From assembly GCA_009908325.1 (NCBI GenBank), contig JAAAPI010000275.1, forward strand, positions 32,388 to 96,387: a stretch of DNA of 64,000 nucleotides, read 5' to 3'. This DNA is from Verrucomicrobiota bacterium (lineage in GTDB: Bacteria > Verrucomicrobiota > Verrucomicrobiia > Opitutales > Coraliomargaritaceae). Numbering within the stretch: the first letter of the stretch is position 1; each line of letters begins with the position of its first letter. Shown piece after piece: positions 24,596 through 32,976 of this stretch. Below the pieces are notes generated by a model, which was not told where the DNA came from, searched no databases, and worked only from the letters and a program-made list of their open reading frames with translations. A program made the translations under genes and the position numbers.

Positions 24596-25603
24596 ATGAA
24601 TAATCCACCCAAACCCTCCCTCCTCGAAATCGCCCTCAAGGGCAAGCGCGCGCTGATTCTCGGCCTCGGCGGCGGTGGTGATGTTATTCAAGGCATCCCG
24701 GCCGCCCGCCTCTTCCAGCAGCTCGGCTACGAAGACGTTTACCTTGGTGGTATCAACTGCCAGTGGTGGATGCCCGACGGTGCCCCCCAATCCGGCGTCT
24801 ATGGCACCTCGGTTCTGGGGCCAACGCTCTACGACATTCACCAGCTCGAACCATCCGAGCTGATCGCCCCTGAGATCCGGCTCGTTTCCACAGCCTCCGC
24901 CGTGGGCTCCTGCCAGCCAGCCGAAGCTGTCCTGGCCGACATTCTACCCGGCACTCAATTTGTCGGCTGCTTAAACAACGGCGTGGTCGGATTCGCGGAA
25001 AGCCTGCGCCAACTGGTCGAGGAAAAGCAAATCGATCTTGTGCTCGGTGTCGACATCGGCTCGGACTCCTTCCACCGCGGCGATGAGGTGCAGCCCGCCC
25101 ACACTTCGCTCGTCGACTTTATGTCGATCGGGGCGTTGCTCGATCTCCCCTGCCCGGTTTTCTATGGCGTCTCCGGCTATGGCTGCGACGGCGAGATGCA
25201 ACTTCCCGAACTCGACGAGCGCGTTAGCGTGGCCATGAAAAAAGGCGGCTACCTCGGCGCCCACGGCCTCACCCAGGGGGATGTCGCCCTCATGCTGAAA
25301 GCTTGCGAGGTCTACCCGGATCCCGTCGAACCACTCGCACCCTTGGCCGCCACCGGTGAACTGGGGCTGCGCAAGGTCAACACCCACGGCCCCTGGGGCA
25401 CGCCCGTCCATGTCAGCCCTTTGGCTGCCGTCATGATGTTCTTTGACCCACACGTGATGGCTGCGGAAGTTTCCAAGGGCATTCTCGCCCTGAAGGACAC
25501 CCGCTCGCTGGCCGAGGCCGAACACATCTTCCGGCACGAACTGGGCGAGTTCCCCGAGTCGCAACTCTTCCCCACCATCCAATTCTTTAAAAACGAGGAA
25601 TGA
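24596..25603 (+). CDS. DUF1152 family protein
   Basis: The 335-residue protein matches DUF1152, a family without an assigned activity. It opens with a glycine-rich nucleotide-binding-like loop (LILGLGGGGDVIQGIPAARL), has an Asp-rich segment (VLGVDIGSDSF) resembling an acidic metal or phosphate site, and later GVSGYGCDGEM and LGAHGLTQGDVALM. No signal peptide or membrane span is seen, so it is cytoplasmic. It is embedded in an ABC importer operon and its stop overlaps the ATG of the binding protein gene. A role in processing the imported compound is a reasonable inference but not shown. Confidence 0.75.
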   Translation: MNNPPKPSLLEIALKGKRALILGLGGGGDVIQGIPAARLFQQLGYEDVYLGGINCQWWMPDGAPQSGVYGTSVLGPTLYDIHQLEPSELIAPEIRLVSTASAVGSCQPAEAVLADILPGTQFVGCLNNGVVGFAESLRQLVEEKQIDLVLGVDIGSDSFHRGDEVQPAHTSLVDFMSIGALLDLPCPVFYGVSGYGCDGEMQLPELDERVSVAMKKGGYLGAHGLTQGDVALMLKACEVYPDPVEPLAPLAATGELGLRKVNTHGPWGTPVHVSPLAAVMMFFDPHVMAAEVSKGILALKDTRSLAEAEHIFRHELGEFPESQLFPTIQFFKNEE

Positions 25604-27003
25604 TGCCCGCGCTGCAAAACATCCTTCCGCATTCGCTGCGGGGCTTTTCTATTTGGCGGCTGCGTCGTTTATCTCGTATCCGACTTCCTTTAGGTAGTCG
25701 GCCTTCGGTCGAATCGGCAGCCCCCGCACCTAAAGGAACGGCGATACGTTTGAATCCTACAAGCTCTGTGGCAACTTTCGCGAAGACCCCCGCATCACCC
25801 TCACGGAACACGACTCCCATCTTTGGCCGACTGACAAAGCAGTCGCTCTTTCTACCATCTGCCGCGCTCTTCGCTTTTGTCTGTCTGTCCGGGTGCGGCG
25901 ACCCAGGCACCGCGGACCAGGCCAGCGGCATTCCCGTCGCCCAACTGGAGGACAAACGCCCCGCCGCCGAACTTCCGGAGATTCTGGAGGCCGTCAAAGC
26001 GCGGCTACCATCCACCGGCTACATGACGAACGATTACCTCCCGGACACGGGCGACTTCGAGCGCTATGCGGCGGCGGGCAAGGGCCCGCTCACCACCGTG
26101 CGCGTCGGCATGCCGTGGATTTTCAGCGACGGATTCTCCCCGCTCTATATCGGGATTGAGCAGGGCTATTTTAAGGATGTCGGCCTCGACATCGAAATGG
26201 TCCCTGGCGGCCCCGGCAAAGATCACCTGCAAACCCTAGCGGGCGGACGGGTCGATTTCGCCATTGTGGCCGACGGGATGAACCTCCCCGTCTTCGCCGC
26301 CAGTCGCACCAGTGACAGCGAGGTGATGGCCGTGGCTTCGTTCCTGAAAGAAAATCCGGTGGCCTACCTATCGCTCGACCCCGCCACTCCGCCCACTGAG
26401 CCCTCGGATGCCGTTGTCGAAGTTGCTGATTTTTCCGATGCGGTCATCGGCGTGCTCCGGGGACGGGCTCACTACGTGCAGTTCCTCGTTTACGAATACG
26501 GCCTGGATCCGGAGCGGGTTAAAGTGCGCTGGACCGGGACCACCCCCGATGCCCTGCTTTCCGGGGTGGTTGATCAATGGGCCGCCTGGATACTCGATCA
26601 ACCGCGACTCCTCGAACAAAGCGGCCACCGCAACTGGCGCGCCTTCCGCTTTCACGACCTCGGCTGGAAGCAGTATTGCGATCTCATTGTGGCTCGCCAG
26701 CAGACCCTGCAGGAGGACCCGGAGACGGTTCGCCGCTTCCTTGCCGCCTTCCACAAAGCACTCGAATTTTATTTTGAAAACCCGCCCGAGGCCGCCCGCA
26801 TTACGGCGGAATACGCCCGCGATGTCGATTACACGCCGGAAGACGTGTTGCAGCGTTTCGCCATCGAGCACGCAATCGTGCGGGGCGACGATGGACTCCC
26901 TCTCCTCCACATGGACCCCGACCGCTGGGATGAAGTCACCGCCCTGCTCGTCCGCTACGGCATCATCGATCCCACCGCAGTCCTTCAAACCGAAAAATTA
27001 TGA
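25600..27003 (+). CDS. NMT1/SsuA-type ABC substrate-binding lipoprotein
   Basis: The binding-protein body starts near residue 127 with TTVRVGMPWIFSDGFSPLYI, GIEQGYFKDVGLDIEMVPGG and DFAIVADGMNLPV, the NMT1/SsuA fold. A lipobox FVCLSGC ends about residue 98, so it is tethered to a membrane. The ATG at 25600 overlaps the DUF1152 stop and follows GAGGA, but this leaves some 80 residues before the lipoprotein signal, and that extension contains an inverted repeat (25685-25738); it is not a normal signal peptide. A downstream non-ATG start near 25770-25850 is likely. The gene ends in an ATGA overlap with the aldo/keto reductase gene. Confidence 0.85.
   Translation: MMPALQNILPHSLRGFSIWRLRRLSRIRLPLGSRPSVESAAPAPKGTAIRLNPTSSVATFAKTPASPSRNTTPIFGRLTKQSLFLPSAALFAFVCLSGCGDPGTADQASGIPVAQLEDKRPAAELPEILEAVKARLPSTGYMTNDYLPDTGDFERYAAAGKGPLTTVRVGMPWIFSDGFSPLYIGIEQGYFKDVGLDIEMVPGGPGKDHLQTLAGGRVDFAIVADGMNLPVFAASRTSDSEVMAVASFLKENPVAYLSLDPATPPTEPSDAVVEVADFSDAVIGVLRGRAHYVQFLVYEYGLDPERVKVRWTGTTPDALLSGVVDQWAAWILDQPRLLEQSGHRNWRAFRFHDLGWKQYCDLIVARQQTLQEDPETVRRFLAAFHKALEFYFENPPEAARITAEYARDVDYTPEDVLQRFAIEHAIVRGDDGLPLLHMDPDRWDEVTALLVRYGIIDPTAVLQTEKL
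25685..25738. repeat. Inverted repeat inside the 5' part of the binding-protein gene
   Basis: TTCCTTTAGGT (25685-25695) and ACCTAAAGGAA (25728-25738) are exact reverse complements separated by 32 bases. It lies in the unusual N-terminal extension of the binding-protein frame and may be an inserted palindromic element or an RNA hairpin controlling translation. Confidence 0.6.
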
Positions 27004-27995
27004 AGAAAAATACACTGGGTCAGAGCCCACTCAAACCCTCCAAAATCATTCTCGGCACCTGGGTCACCGGTGGCGAAGAATTCGGGCCCGCCGACGAGTC
27101 CGAATCCATCGAAGCGATTGAGACCTCATTCGATACCGGTACCAACTGCATCGATACCGCTCCCATTTACGGGCGCGGCCTCGCCGAGCGCATTGTCGGA
27201 AAGGCCATACGTGGCCGCCGCGACGAAACCATCATCGCCACCAAGGTCGGCCTCCGCTGGGATCTCGAAGAGGGTGAATTCAACTTCGAGGCCGGTGACG
27301 GCGTAAAAATCTATAAAAATCTCAAACCAGCCAGCATCCGCGAGGAGGTTGAGAACTCCCTGCGCCGCCTCGGCACCGACTACATCGATCTCCTACAAAC
27401 ACACTGGCCGGACGCGACCACCCCCATCGCCGAAACCATGGCCTGCTTGCTCGATCTGAAGAAAGAGGGCAAGATTCGCGCCATCGGCGTCTGCAATGTC
27501 GATCCCGCGCAGATGGATGAGTATCTGGCCGTTGGCCCGCTCGACAGTCTGCAAACCATCTACAGCATGGTGGACCGCGAGTCTGAAGCCGACCTCCTGC
27601 CGAAAGCCCTCGAGAACCAAATGGCTGTGCTCGCCTACTCGCCCCTCGCCATGGGCCTGCTCAGCGGCAAGCTCGGCCCCGAGCGTGAGTTTCCCCCAGG
27701 GGATGTCCGCTCCTGGAGCCCTCGCTTCACTGTGGAGAATCGAAAAAAGACCGCCGCCATGCTGGAGAAATTGCAGCCCATCGCCGAAGCCTACAAACTA
27801 ACCGTCGCCCAACTCGTCATCGCCTGGACACTGGCACGCCCCTGTCTGACGCACGTTCTCTGCGGTGCGCGCAACGCGCAACAGGCCTCCGAGAACGCGG
27901 CCTCCGGCGAAGCCGATCTCGATTCGGCAACAATTGCGGCAATCGATGCGATTTTGGAAGAAAGTGAGCTTTCGCTCCCCCATCCGTTCAAGTGA
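27000..27995 (+). CDS. Aldo/keto reductase
   Basis: This 331-residue NADPH-dependent oxidoreductase has the catalytic tetrad of the family: Asp in NCIDTAPIYG, Tyr in the same motif, Lys in IIATKVG and His in LLQTHWPDA. The C-terminal LTHVLCGARNAQQASENA is the cofactor-binding end. The ATG overlaps the stop of the binding-protein gene (ATGA), so it is in the importer operon. It could reduce an aldehyde released from the imported compound. Substrate unknown. Confidence 0.88.
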   Translation: MKKNTLGQSPLKPSKIILGTWVTGGEEFGPADESESIEAIETSFDTGTNCIDTAPIYGRGLAERIVGKAIRGRRDETIIATKVGLRWDLEEGEFNFEAGDGVKIYKNLKPASIREEVENSLRRLGTDYIDLLQTHWPDATTPIAETMACLLDLKKEGKIRAIGVCNVDPAQMDEYLAVGPLDSLQTIYSMVDRESEADLLPKALENQMAVLAYSPLAMGLLSGKLGPEREFPPGDVRSWSPRFTVENRKKTAAMLEKLQPIAEAYKLTVAQLVIAWTLARPCLTHVLCGARNAQQASENAASGEADLDSATIAAIDAILEESELSLPHPFK

Positions 27996-28122
27996 CGTAC
28001 TAGGCTTTTCTCTAAACCGATGGCATTGCATAGGTGCTAAGTCTGGCACAAGGTGCGCTGTCATGATCCCATCGGTCCAAGTAGTCCCGATTTTTTTCTA
28101 AAATCCATCAAGTCTTTTCCTT

Positions 28123-29193
28123 ATGCCCATTGTTCGTCTATCCGGGACCGTCGAAGGTCCCACCGATCCAAACCGTGAGATCCGCGCCCGCATGCTCTAC
28201 CGCCTCTACGCCGGCGGTTGGGATATTTATAATTCAAACGGCGACCAGCGCATCACGCTGAGCAACATCGAGAAGAAGATTGTCGAGTCCGATGCCTTTG
28301 TCTTCATGCCGGGTGCCACGCTGGAAGACTTATTCAAAGCTGTCTCCATCTTCGTCGGTTACCAGACGCTCGACCCGAACCTGCAGGGCAAAGCTGCCGT
28401 GATTCTCAATTCGGATGGTTCCTGGACGCCACTCTTCGACCTGTTGGACGGCCTCCAAGCCTTGGGCACCATCCATCAAAGCTACCGGAAATTTCTGCTC
28501 TTGGCGGATGAGCCCAGGGCAGTCGAGGCCCACCTCGAGGTCGTCATGCGCGACGGCATTCCCGACGTCGGTCGTGAAAAAATAGACGCCCGCCCCACCG
28601 ATTCTTTTGAAACGCCGCTGCCCGAGACGAACCGGGGCAATGTCTGCGTTTTTTGCTCGGCCAGTATTAAGGACGAGGCCTACATCGAAGACGGTTATCG
28701 GCTCGGTCAGGCCCTTGCAACCCTTCACTACGGCTGCGTTTCCGGCGCCGGCACGACCGGCGTGATGGGCTCCGTCGTTCGCGGCTCCGTCGATGCGGGT
28801 GGTTGGACGGGCGGGTCCAATGTCCCACACATCATTGAAATCGAGGGCCTCCCCAAGGGCCTCTCCAGCTTTTGGCTGCGACCGGATATTTATACCCGAA
28901 TGGAAGTCATGATCCAACGCTCCGAGGCCTTTGTTATTTTCCCGGGCGGTGCGGGCACTGTCCAGGAGCTGCTCGCCCTCCTCATCTTCAAACAAAGCGG
29001 CAGCGACTTCATGCAGGGAAAACCAGTCATCATTTTCAACCGGAAGGATACCGGCAAGGGTGTTCGCTTTTGGGATAATCTGATCGCCCTGCTCAAACCC
29101 TGGTGCGACGACGACCTCTTCCACGTCGTCAACGAAATCGACGAGATTATACCCGCCATTGATCGACTGATTCCAGCACCAGCGAAAGGGTAG
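28123..29193 (+). CDS. Tandem LOG-family (nucleotide phosphoribohydrolase-like) protein with a degenerate first half
   Basis: LOG proteins cleave AMP or N6-modified AMP to the free base and ribose 5-phosphate. The C-terminal half (about 172-345) is a full LOG domain: SGAGTTGVMGS (207-217), the TRMEV segment (258-262) and the catalytic PGGAGTVQE (274-282). The N-terminal half looks like a second, worn LOG domain: SDAFVFMPGATLEDLF ends at 71, where the PGGxGT loop has become PGATLED. Length (356) is twice that of single LOG proteins. It lies 128 bases after the aldo/keto reductase in the same direction. A purine nucleosidase role would fit the locus; activity is inferred. Confidence 0.82.
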   Translation: MPIVRLSGTVEGPTDPNREIRARMLYRLYAGGWDIYNSNGDQRITLSNIEKKIVESDAFVFMPGATLEDLFKAVSIFVGYQTLDPNLQGKAAVILNSDGSWTPLFDLLDGLQALGTIHQSYRKFLLLADEPRAVEAHLEVVMRDGIPDVGREKIDARPTDSFETPLPETNRGNVCVFCSASIKDEAYIEDGYRLGQALATLHYGCVSGAGTTGVMGSVVRGSVDAGGWTGGSNVPHIIEIEGLPKGLSSFWLRPDIYTRMEVMIQRSEAFVIFPGGAGTVQELLALLIFKQSGSDFMQGKPVIIFNRKDTGKGVRFWDNLIALLKPWCDDDLFHVVNEIDEIIPAIDRLIPAPAKG

Positions 29194-29316
29194 AAATATT
29201 TTCTTTATTTGCTCCCTCTGGGGCTTCATCAGAACTCTAATCTAGCCTAGGTCTCACATATCAACGACCCGGAAAGGCGTTACGCGATTGACTATACTTT
29301 GCTAACGCGTTCCGCG

Positions 29317-29722
29317 TTAATCGTGAAAGAATTGGTTCATACGACTGCGAAGTGGCTCTTCGATAAAGTCCTCCGGTGCCAGGTTCTTGCCTTGCTCAAG
29401 ATGAAAGAACGGCTCTTGAGCAATCATCAGGAACTGGGCTACCGGGCTGCCTTCTAAGCTATCACGGAAATAATACTCAGCCGTCACAATATCATCTTTT
29501 CCGCCCAAAGGATGTCGGTCCTGCCACCGTATAACATTAATTTTCTATCCGTTTCGCCGTAGGCCCGAGGTCAGTTACTGTCGTGTTCACATTCAAGGAG
29601 CGGTCCAAAGCAGTTGGCACAGTGTCCTTTGTGACGCATCCGCTGAGGAGAAACATAGCCATTTTTGCGACAGCTATGATTGGTCCAGTTCCTACAGCGA
29701 TTTTCAGAGTTTTCTTAAGCAT
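29317..29722 (-). pseudogene. Small lipoprotein gene broken by a frameshift
   Basis: The first part (29722 down to 29537) encodes MLKKTLKIAVGTGPI, a hydrophobic stretch and the lipobox FLLSGC, then ends at TAA right after a GAAAATT run. The second part (from about 29535 to the stop at 29317) continues in another frame as VIRWQDRHPLGGKDD, FRDSLEGSPVAQFLM and so on to MNQFFHD. Removing one A from the AAAA run joins them as TAKRIEINVIRWQDRHPL, giving a protein of about 134 residues. I do not recognise the family. A sequencing error at the homopolymer is possible. No ribosome site is evident. Confidence 0.5.
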
Positions 29723-29834
29723 AATGCAGGAAATGATGGGTTATGGGCGCTCCTGAGAAAAGACACGGTCAGAAAAAAGAGCAAGGAGGGAAGAAGATTC
29801 GACTCCTCTAATTTTTCATTTGGCCTTTCCTGGC

Positions 29835-30793
29835 TCACTTCTCCGACTCCACAATCTTATCGGACTTCGCTTCCGGATCTGTATACGAACCCTCAAACAC
29901 CTCCCCGGTGCTGATCGGCTCGGGGCCCATCGCTTCCTTCGGAATCCGAGCGATCGTTTCCAGAACAATGGGGATCGCCTACGCTTGAATGCGCTGAACG
30001 CTTGCTTGCATATCTTTAAAGCTAAATGGGCGCACCCCGACTGCCGGATTGGCGATTGAACACAGAGCTACCCAACGGATTCCGAGCTGGCGCGCGTAGA
30101 CCGTACAGGTGCCGACATTCAAACTGGTCAGATCGGCACCCATCATTCGCAGTGCCCTGATCTCAGCAGCGGTTTCGAACCGGCCGGGATTATGCTGCGC
30201 AAACGTAGCCCGCTCCCATAGCTGACCGGTATAGCCCGATTGCACCTTACGCGCTTCGTCAATAATCAACTCTCTGAGTTTAGGGCTGAACGGTGTGGCA
30301 AAGGTCGCAAATACTCCCGGACGCTCAATTCCCGCAAAATCCAGAATATTTTGCGGACGCTGGCTCTAAAAACCATGAAATCGTCGATAACGACCAAATC
30401 GTCGTAGTCGAAATCCGTCCGGATCGCCCCCGAACTGGCCCCACCGATCGCGTGTGTAACCCCTTTTTCATAGAGCGAATACCAGGTTTTGACGTGCACA
30501 AGCGCTTCATCCTCCCCCGGTTTCTTGGTCTCATAGCCATACATGCGTACGTAGTAAAAGGGCACTCCCTTATAGCGCATTCTGTAAAGCTTCGGTCCCA
30601 AACCAAAAGGCGTCTCGACCTGCTCATAGCCCTCCTCTTCAACCATCCCCACGCCAAACTTTTCCGGCGCACCGAAAGAAGTCCCGCCGACAACTGCGAT
30701 GTAGATTTCATCATCGACGTCCTTCGCACTCGATGATCCGTAAAAAGCAACGCACAGGAGTGCGACGGTTAAAATATTTTTGAATAAGCTCAT
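29835..30793 (-). pseudogene. Exported MTAP/purine nucleoside phosphorylase, broken
   Basis: The frame from 30793 starts with a signal peptide (MSLFKNILTVALLCVAFYGS) and phosphorylase N-terminal blocks (IAVVGGTSFGAPEKFGVG, GASSGAIRTDF, LVVIDDFMVF). Near 30360 the reading frame shifts, and the other frame continues RPQNILDFAGIERPGVF, FATPFSPKLREL, and the MTAP signature GRFETAAEIRALRMMGADL. A TAG at 29979 then interrupts the frame, after which coding-like sequence (AIPIVLETIARIPKEAMGPE) runs on in the same frame to the TGA at 29835. One frameshift plus one in-frame stop make this a decayed gene. In life it would have cleaved purine nucleosides outside the cytoplasm. Confidence 0.8.
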
Positions 30794-30893
30794 AGACGGC
30801 CAGTGAGCAGTTTCCCTGCCAGAGAATATTTTCGGAATGATTAGAACTGTTGTATCCGTGCGGCTGTGGCACTGGCTATGCTGTGATTGTCTC

Positions 30894-31392
30894 ATGAAAA
30901 CCATAATCTGCTCGTGGACTCTTTCGTTTTTTCTGGTCCTCACTGCGCTGGCCTCAACGAGAGCCGGTTATTTGCAGACCGACACGCTCTATTTGACTGG
31001 CGGCTTTCAAGGGGTCAAAGGATCGCTGAATGTATCCCGCGAAGAATTACGCACCCTGCGCGGCAGCGGTGACATCTCCGTGACGCTCATCCCCCGGTCC
31101 GAACCACCTGAACTTACAGTGCTCCCTTTCACTTCGTTGATTGAAGCCTATCCCCTGGAAACGGGTTTTGACGGACTCGTCCTGGAGACCCACAACGGCT
31201 GGGAGAGCTTTCTGACCCGTGACTATATTGAAGCCAATGGCACCGTGCTATTGCGACAACGCGGACTACTTCAAATCCATGGTTGTCAATCCGGATCAGT
31301 TTTACCCGGATACAGCAATGCCGGGCAATCCCGATTTCGAGCCGTCTGATCTCGAAGCCCTTTTGGCCTTTCTTCAAGAGGCAAAACCCTAA
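30894..31392 (+). pseudogene. Decayed cytochrome c paralogue with the haem-binding part deleted
   Basis: The ATG at 30894 begins a signal peptide (MKTIICSWTLSFFLVLTALA) and a domain like that of the intact gene at 38779-39654 (compare LTVLPFTSLIEAYPLETGFDG here with AQVLPLSAFIDF there). After about 31245 the frame changes and reads YCDNADYFKSMVVNPDQF, YPDTAMPGNPDF and LLAFLQEAKP to the TAA at 31392. The intact copy has RYNADYFKDYVYEPTRF and DVLMPAHPHYTD at the same place. About 110 residues containing the CXXCH are missing and the join is out of frame. The gene cannot make a haem protein. Confidence 0.8.
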
Positions 31393-31535
31393 TCGGAAGG
31401 CGCCCGAATCGACAATTTAACATTGCATTTCTGAATCTGTGATTCCATTTCGCAATGATAATTGAGCGAAACGCCATTGATCAGGTCGATAACGGTCTTT
31501 GTCGGCAGGCCATGATTGCTCTGGCGGGTGCGTGA

Positions 31536-32930
31536 CTACGGTTGGCTGGTTGTTGCCACCGCGGCCAGATCCAGTCGGATACGCTCCACCCGAAGCTCCA
31601 TTTCGTTTTCAACGACCGCCATGTCGTGCAACAGCAATTCTTTTTTCTTTGTCTGCTGCACCCCCCGAACCCAAACACTCTGAATGTCCGAGGCGCTCGT
31701 TGCAAAAACCAAAGTGGCCAGAGGATCAAAGATCGGAGACGGTGGTTCCACGATAAGAAAATCGGCAAATTTCCCGACCTCAAGACTCCCGACGCGATCA
31801 TCTACTTCAAGCACCTCCGCGGTTTTAATGGTGTGGAGTTGCAAGACCTCCAGGCAAGACATCACTGCGGCGCTGCTATCGCGCATGCGCAGCGCATACA
31901 TACCCATCCGCATATTCTGAAATGGGTCGCAAACATCGGCACTGGCCGAGCCATCGACCCCCATCCCCACCGCGAGTCCGGCCTCAAGGTATTTCGGTAT
32001 GTCGACCAATCCGGAGGCGAGTCGTCCGTTGGAAAGCGGATTCCAGATCATCTTTGCCCCCTTCTTTGCGGAGTGCATCAAGATATCGTCATTGGTGTGG
32101 ATGAAATGGGCGTAAACCAAGCCATCCCAAACACCTGCTTCCTCGCGTAACATTTCATACATTGCCTGCCCTTTCTCAAGCGACTGCTTTGCCCCCTCCA
32201 GATAATGGATTTGCATGTCCAGCCCTAGGTCTTTGGCGATCTCAACCTCCTCGCGGTGGCTATCCGCTCCCCGGTGGACGCCCACACCATGCAGGCCAAA
32301 TCCAAGGCAGGCATGCGGCTCTTGAATGAGCCGTGTCGCTTCTATGAGATCGACTAACTTTGCGCGTCGAACAGTCGCCGTCGGTGCTTTCCAATCGAGC
32401 ACATAGGAATAAATGAAATGCTGCCCGGCATCCATTCCGGCCGAAAATTGCTCCATGTATTGTTCATAGGTCGGAGGAACGGTTTGCGTGTGATTAAGCG
32501 TTGTCGTGATACCATGACGCAATTGGTCAAGAGCACCGTAAAGGGTGAAGGTATACATATCGCCCGACTTGAAATACTCCCCGTAAGTCCAATGAAGTTC
32601 ATTGAGCCAACCGTAGAGCTCCTCATTCGGAGCAATCCCACGAAAAGCGCTTTGCCATAGATGATTATGCCCGGAGACAAATCCGGGCATAACAATCTGC
32701 CCACGAGCGTCAATCAGGCGGGAAAACGCATCTACCTCAGGCTCACCCTCGGAAACATCCAGAATTTGCCCATCCGACCCAATTCGCATATAGCCGTCGA
32801 TGACCGCGTTGGTCGCGTCCATCGTAACGATGTGGTTGGACCGAACATAAATGTTCTCAGCTGAAAGGCCCAACCCTCCCAGCGACAAGCAAAAAGAGAG
32901 AAGAAGTTGTTTTGTGGATAGTTTTCGCAT
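31536..32930 (-). CDS. Exported amidohydrolase (ATZ/TRZ/SsnA-like deaminase family)
   Basis: The 464-residue protein has the amidohydrolase core with metal motifs MPGFVSGHNHLWQSAFRG, GFGLHGVGVH, IHYLEG, YAHFIHTND and MGVDGSASADVCDPFQNM. The ATZ/TRZ branch deaminates or dechlorinates triazines, guanines and related aromatic N-heterocycles. Unusually it begins with a signal peptide (MRKLSTKQLLLSFCLSLGGL, cleavage near LSA), placing the enzyme in the periplasm. The metal His pair and the Asp are kept. It ends the minus-strand cluster that starts at 39.7 kb; the creatininase-type gene is 46 bases upstream. Substrate unknown. Confidence 0.86.
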   Translation of the reverse strand: MRKLSTKQLLLSFCLSLGGLGLSAENIYVRSNHIVTMDATNAVIDGYMRIGSDGQILDVSEGEPEVDAFSRLIDARGQIVMPGFVSGHNHLWQSAFRGIAPNEELYGWLNELHWTYGEYFKSGDMYTFTLYGALDQLRHGITTTLNHTQTVPPTYEQYMEQFSAGMDAGQHFIYSYVLDWKAPTATVRRAKLVDLIEATRLIQEPHACLGFGLHGVGVHRGADSHREEVEIAKDLGLDMQIHYLEGAKQSLEKGQAMYEMLREEAGVWDGLVYAHFIHTNDDILMHSAKKGAKMIWNPLSNGRLASGLVDIPKYLEAGLAVGMGVDGSASADVCDPFQNMRMGMYALRMRDSSAAVMSCLEVLQLHTIKTAEVLEVDDRVGSLEVGKFADFLIVEPPSPIFDPLATLVFATSASDIQSVWVRGVQQTKKKELLLHDMAVVENEMELRVERIRLDLAAVATTSQP

Positions 32931-32976
32931 GGATTCTCAGCTTAGTGGAAAAGCCTTTGGGCCTTTGTTGGATGTT

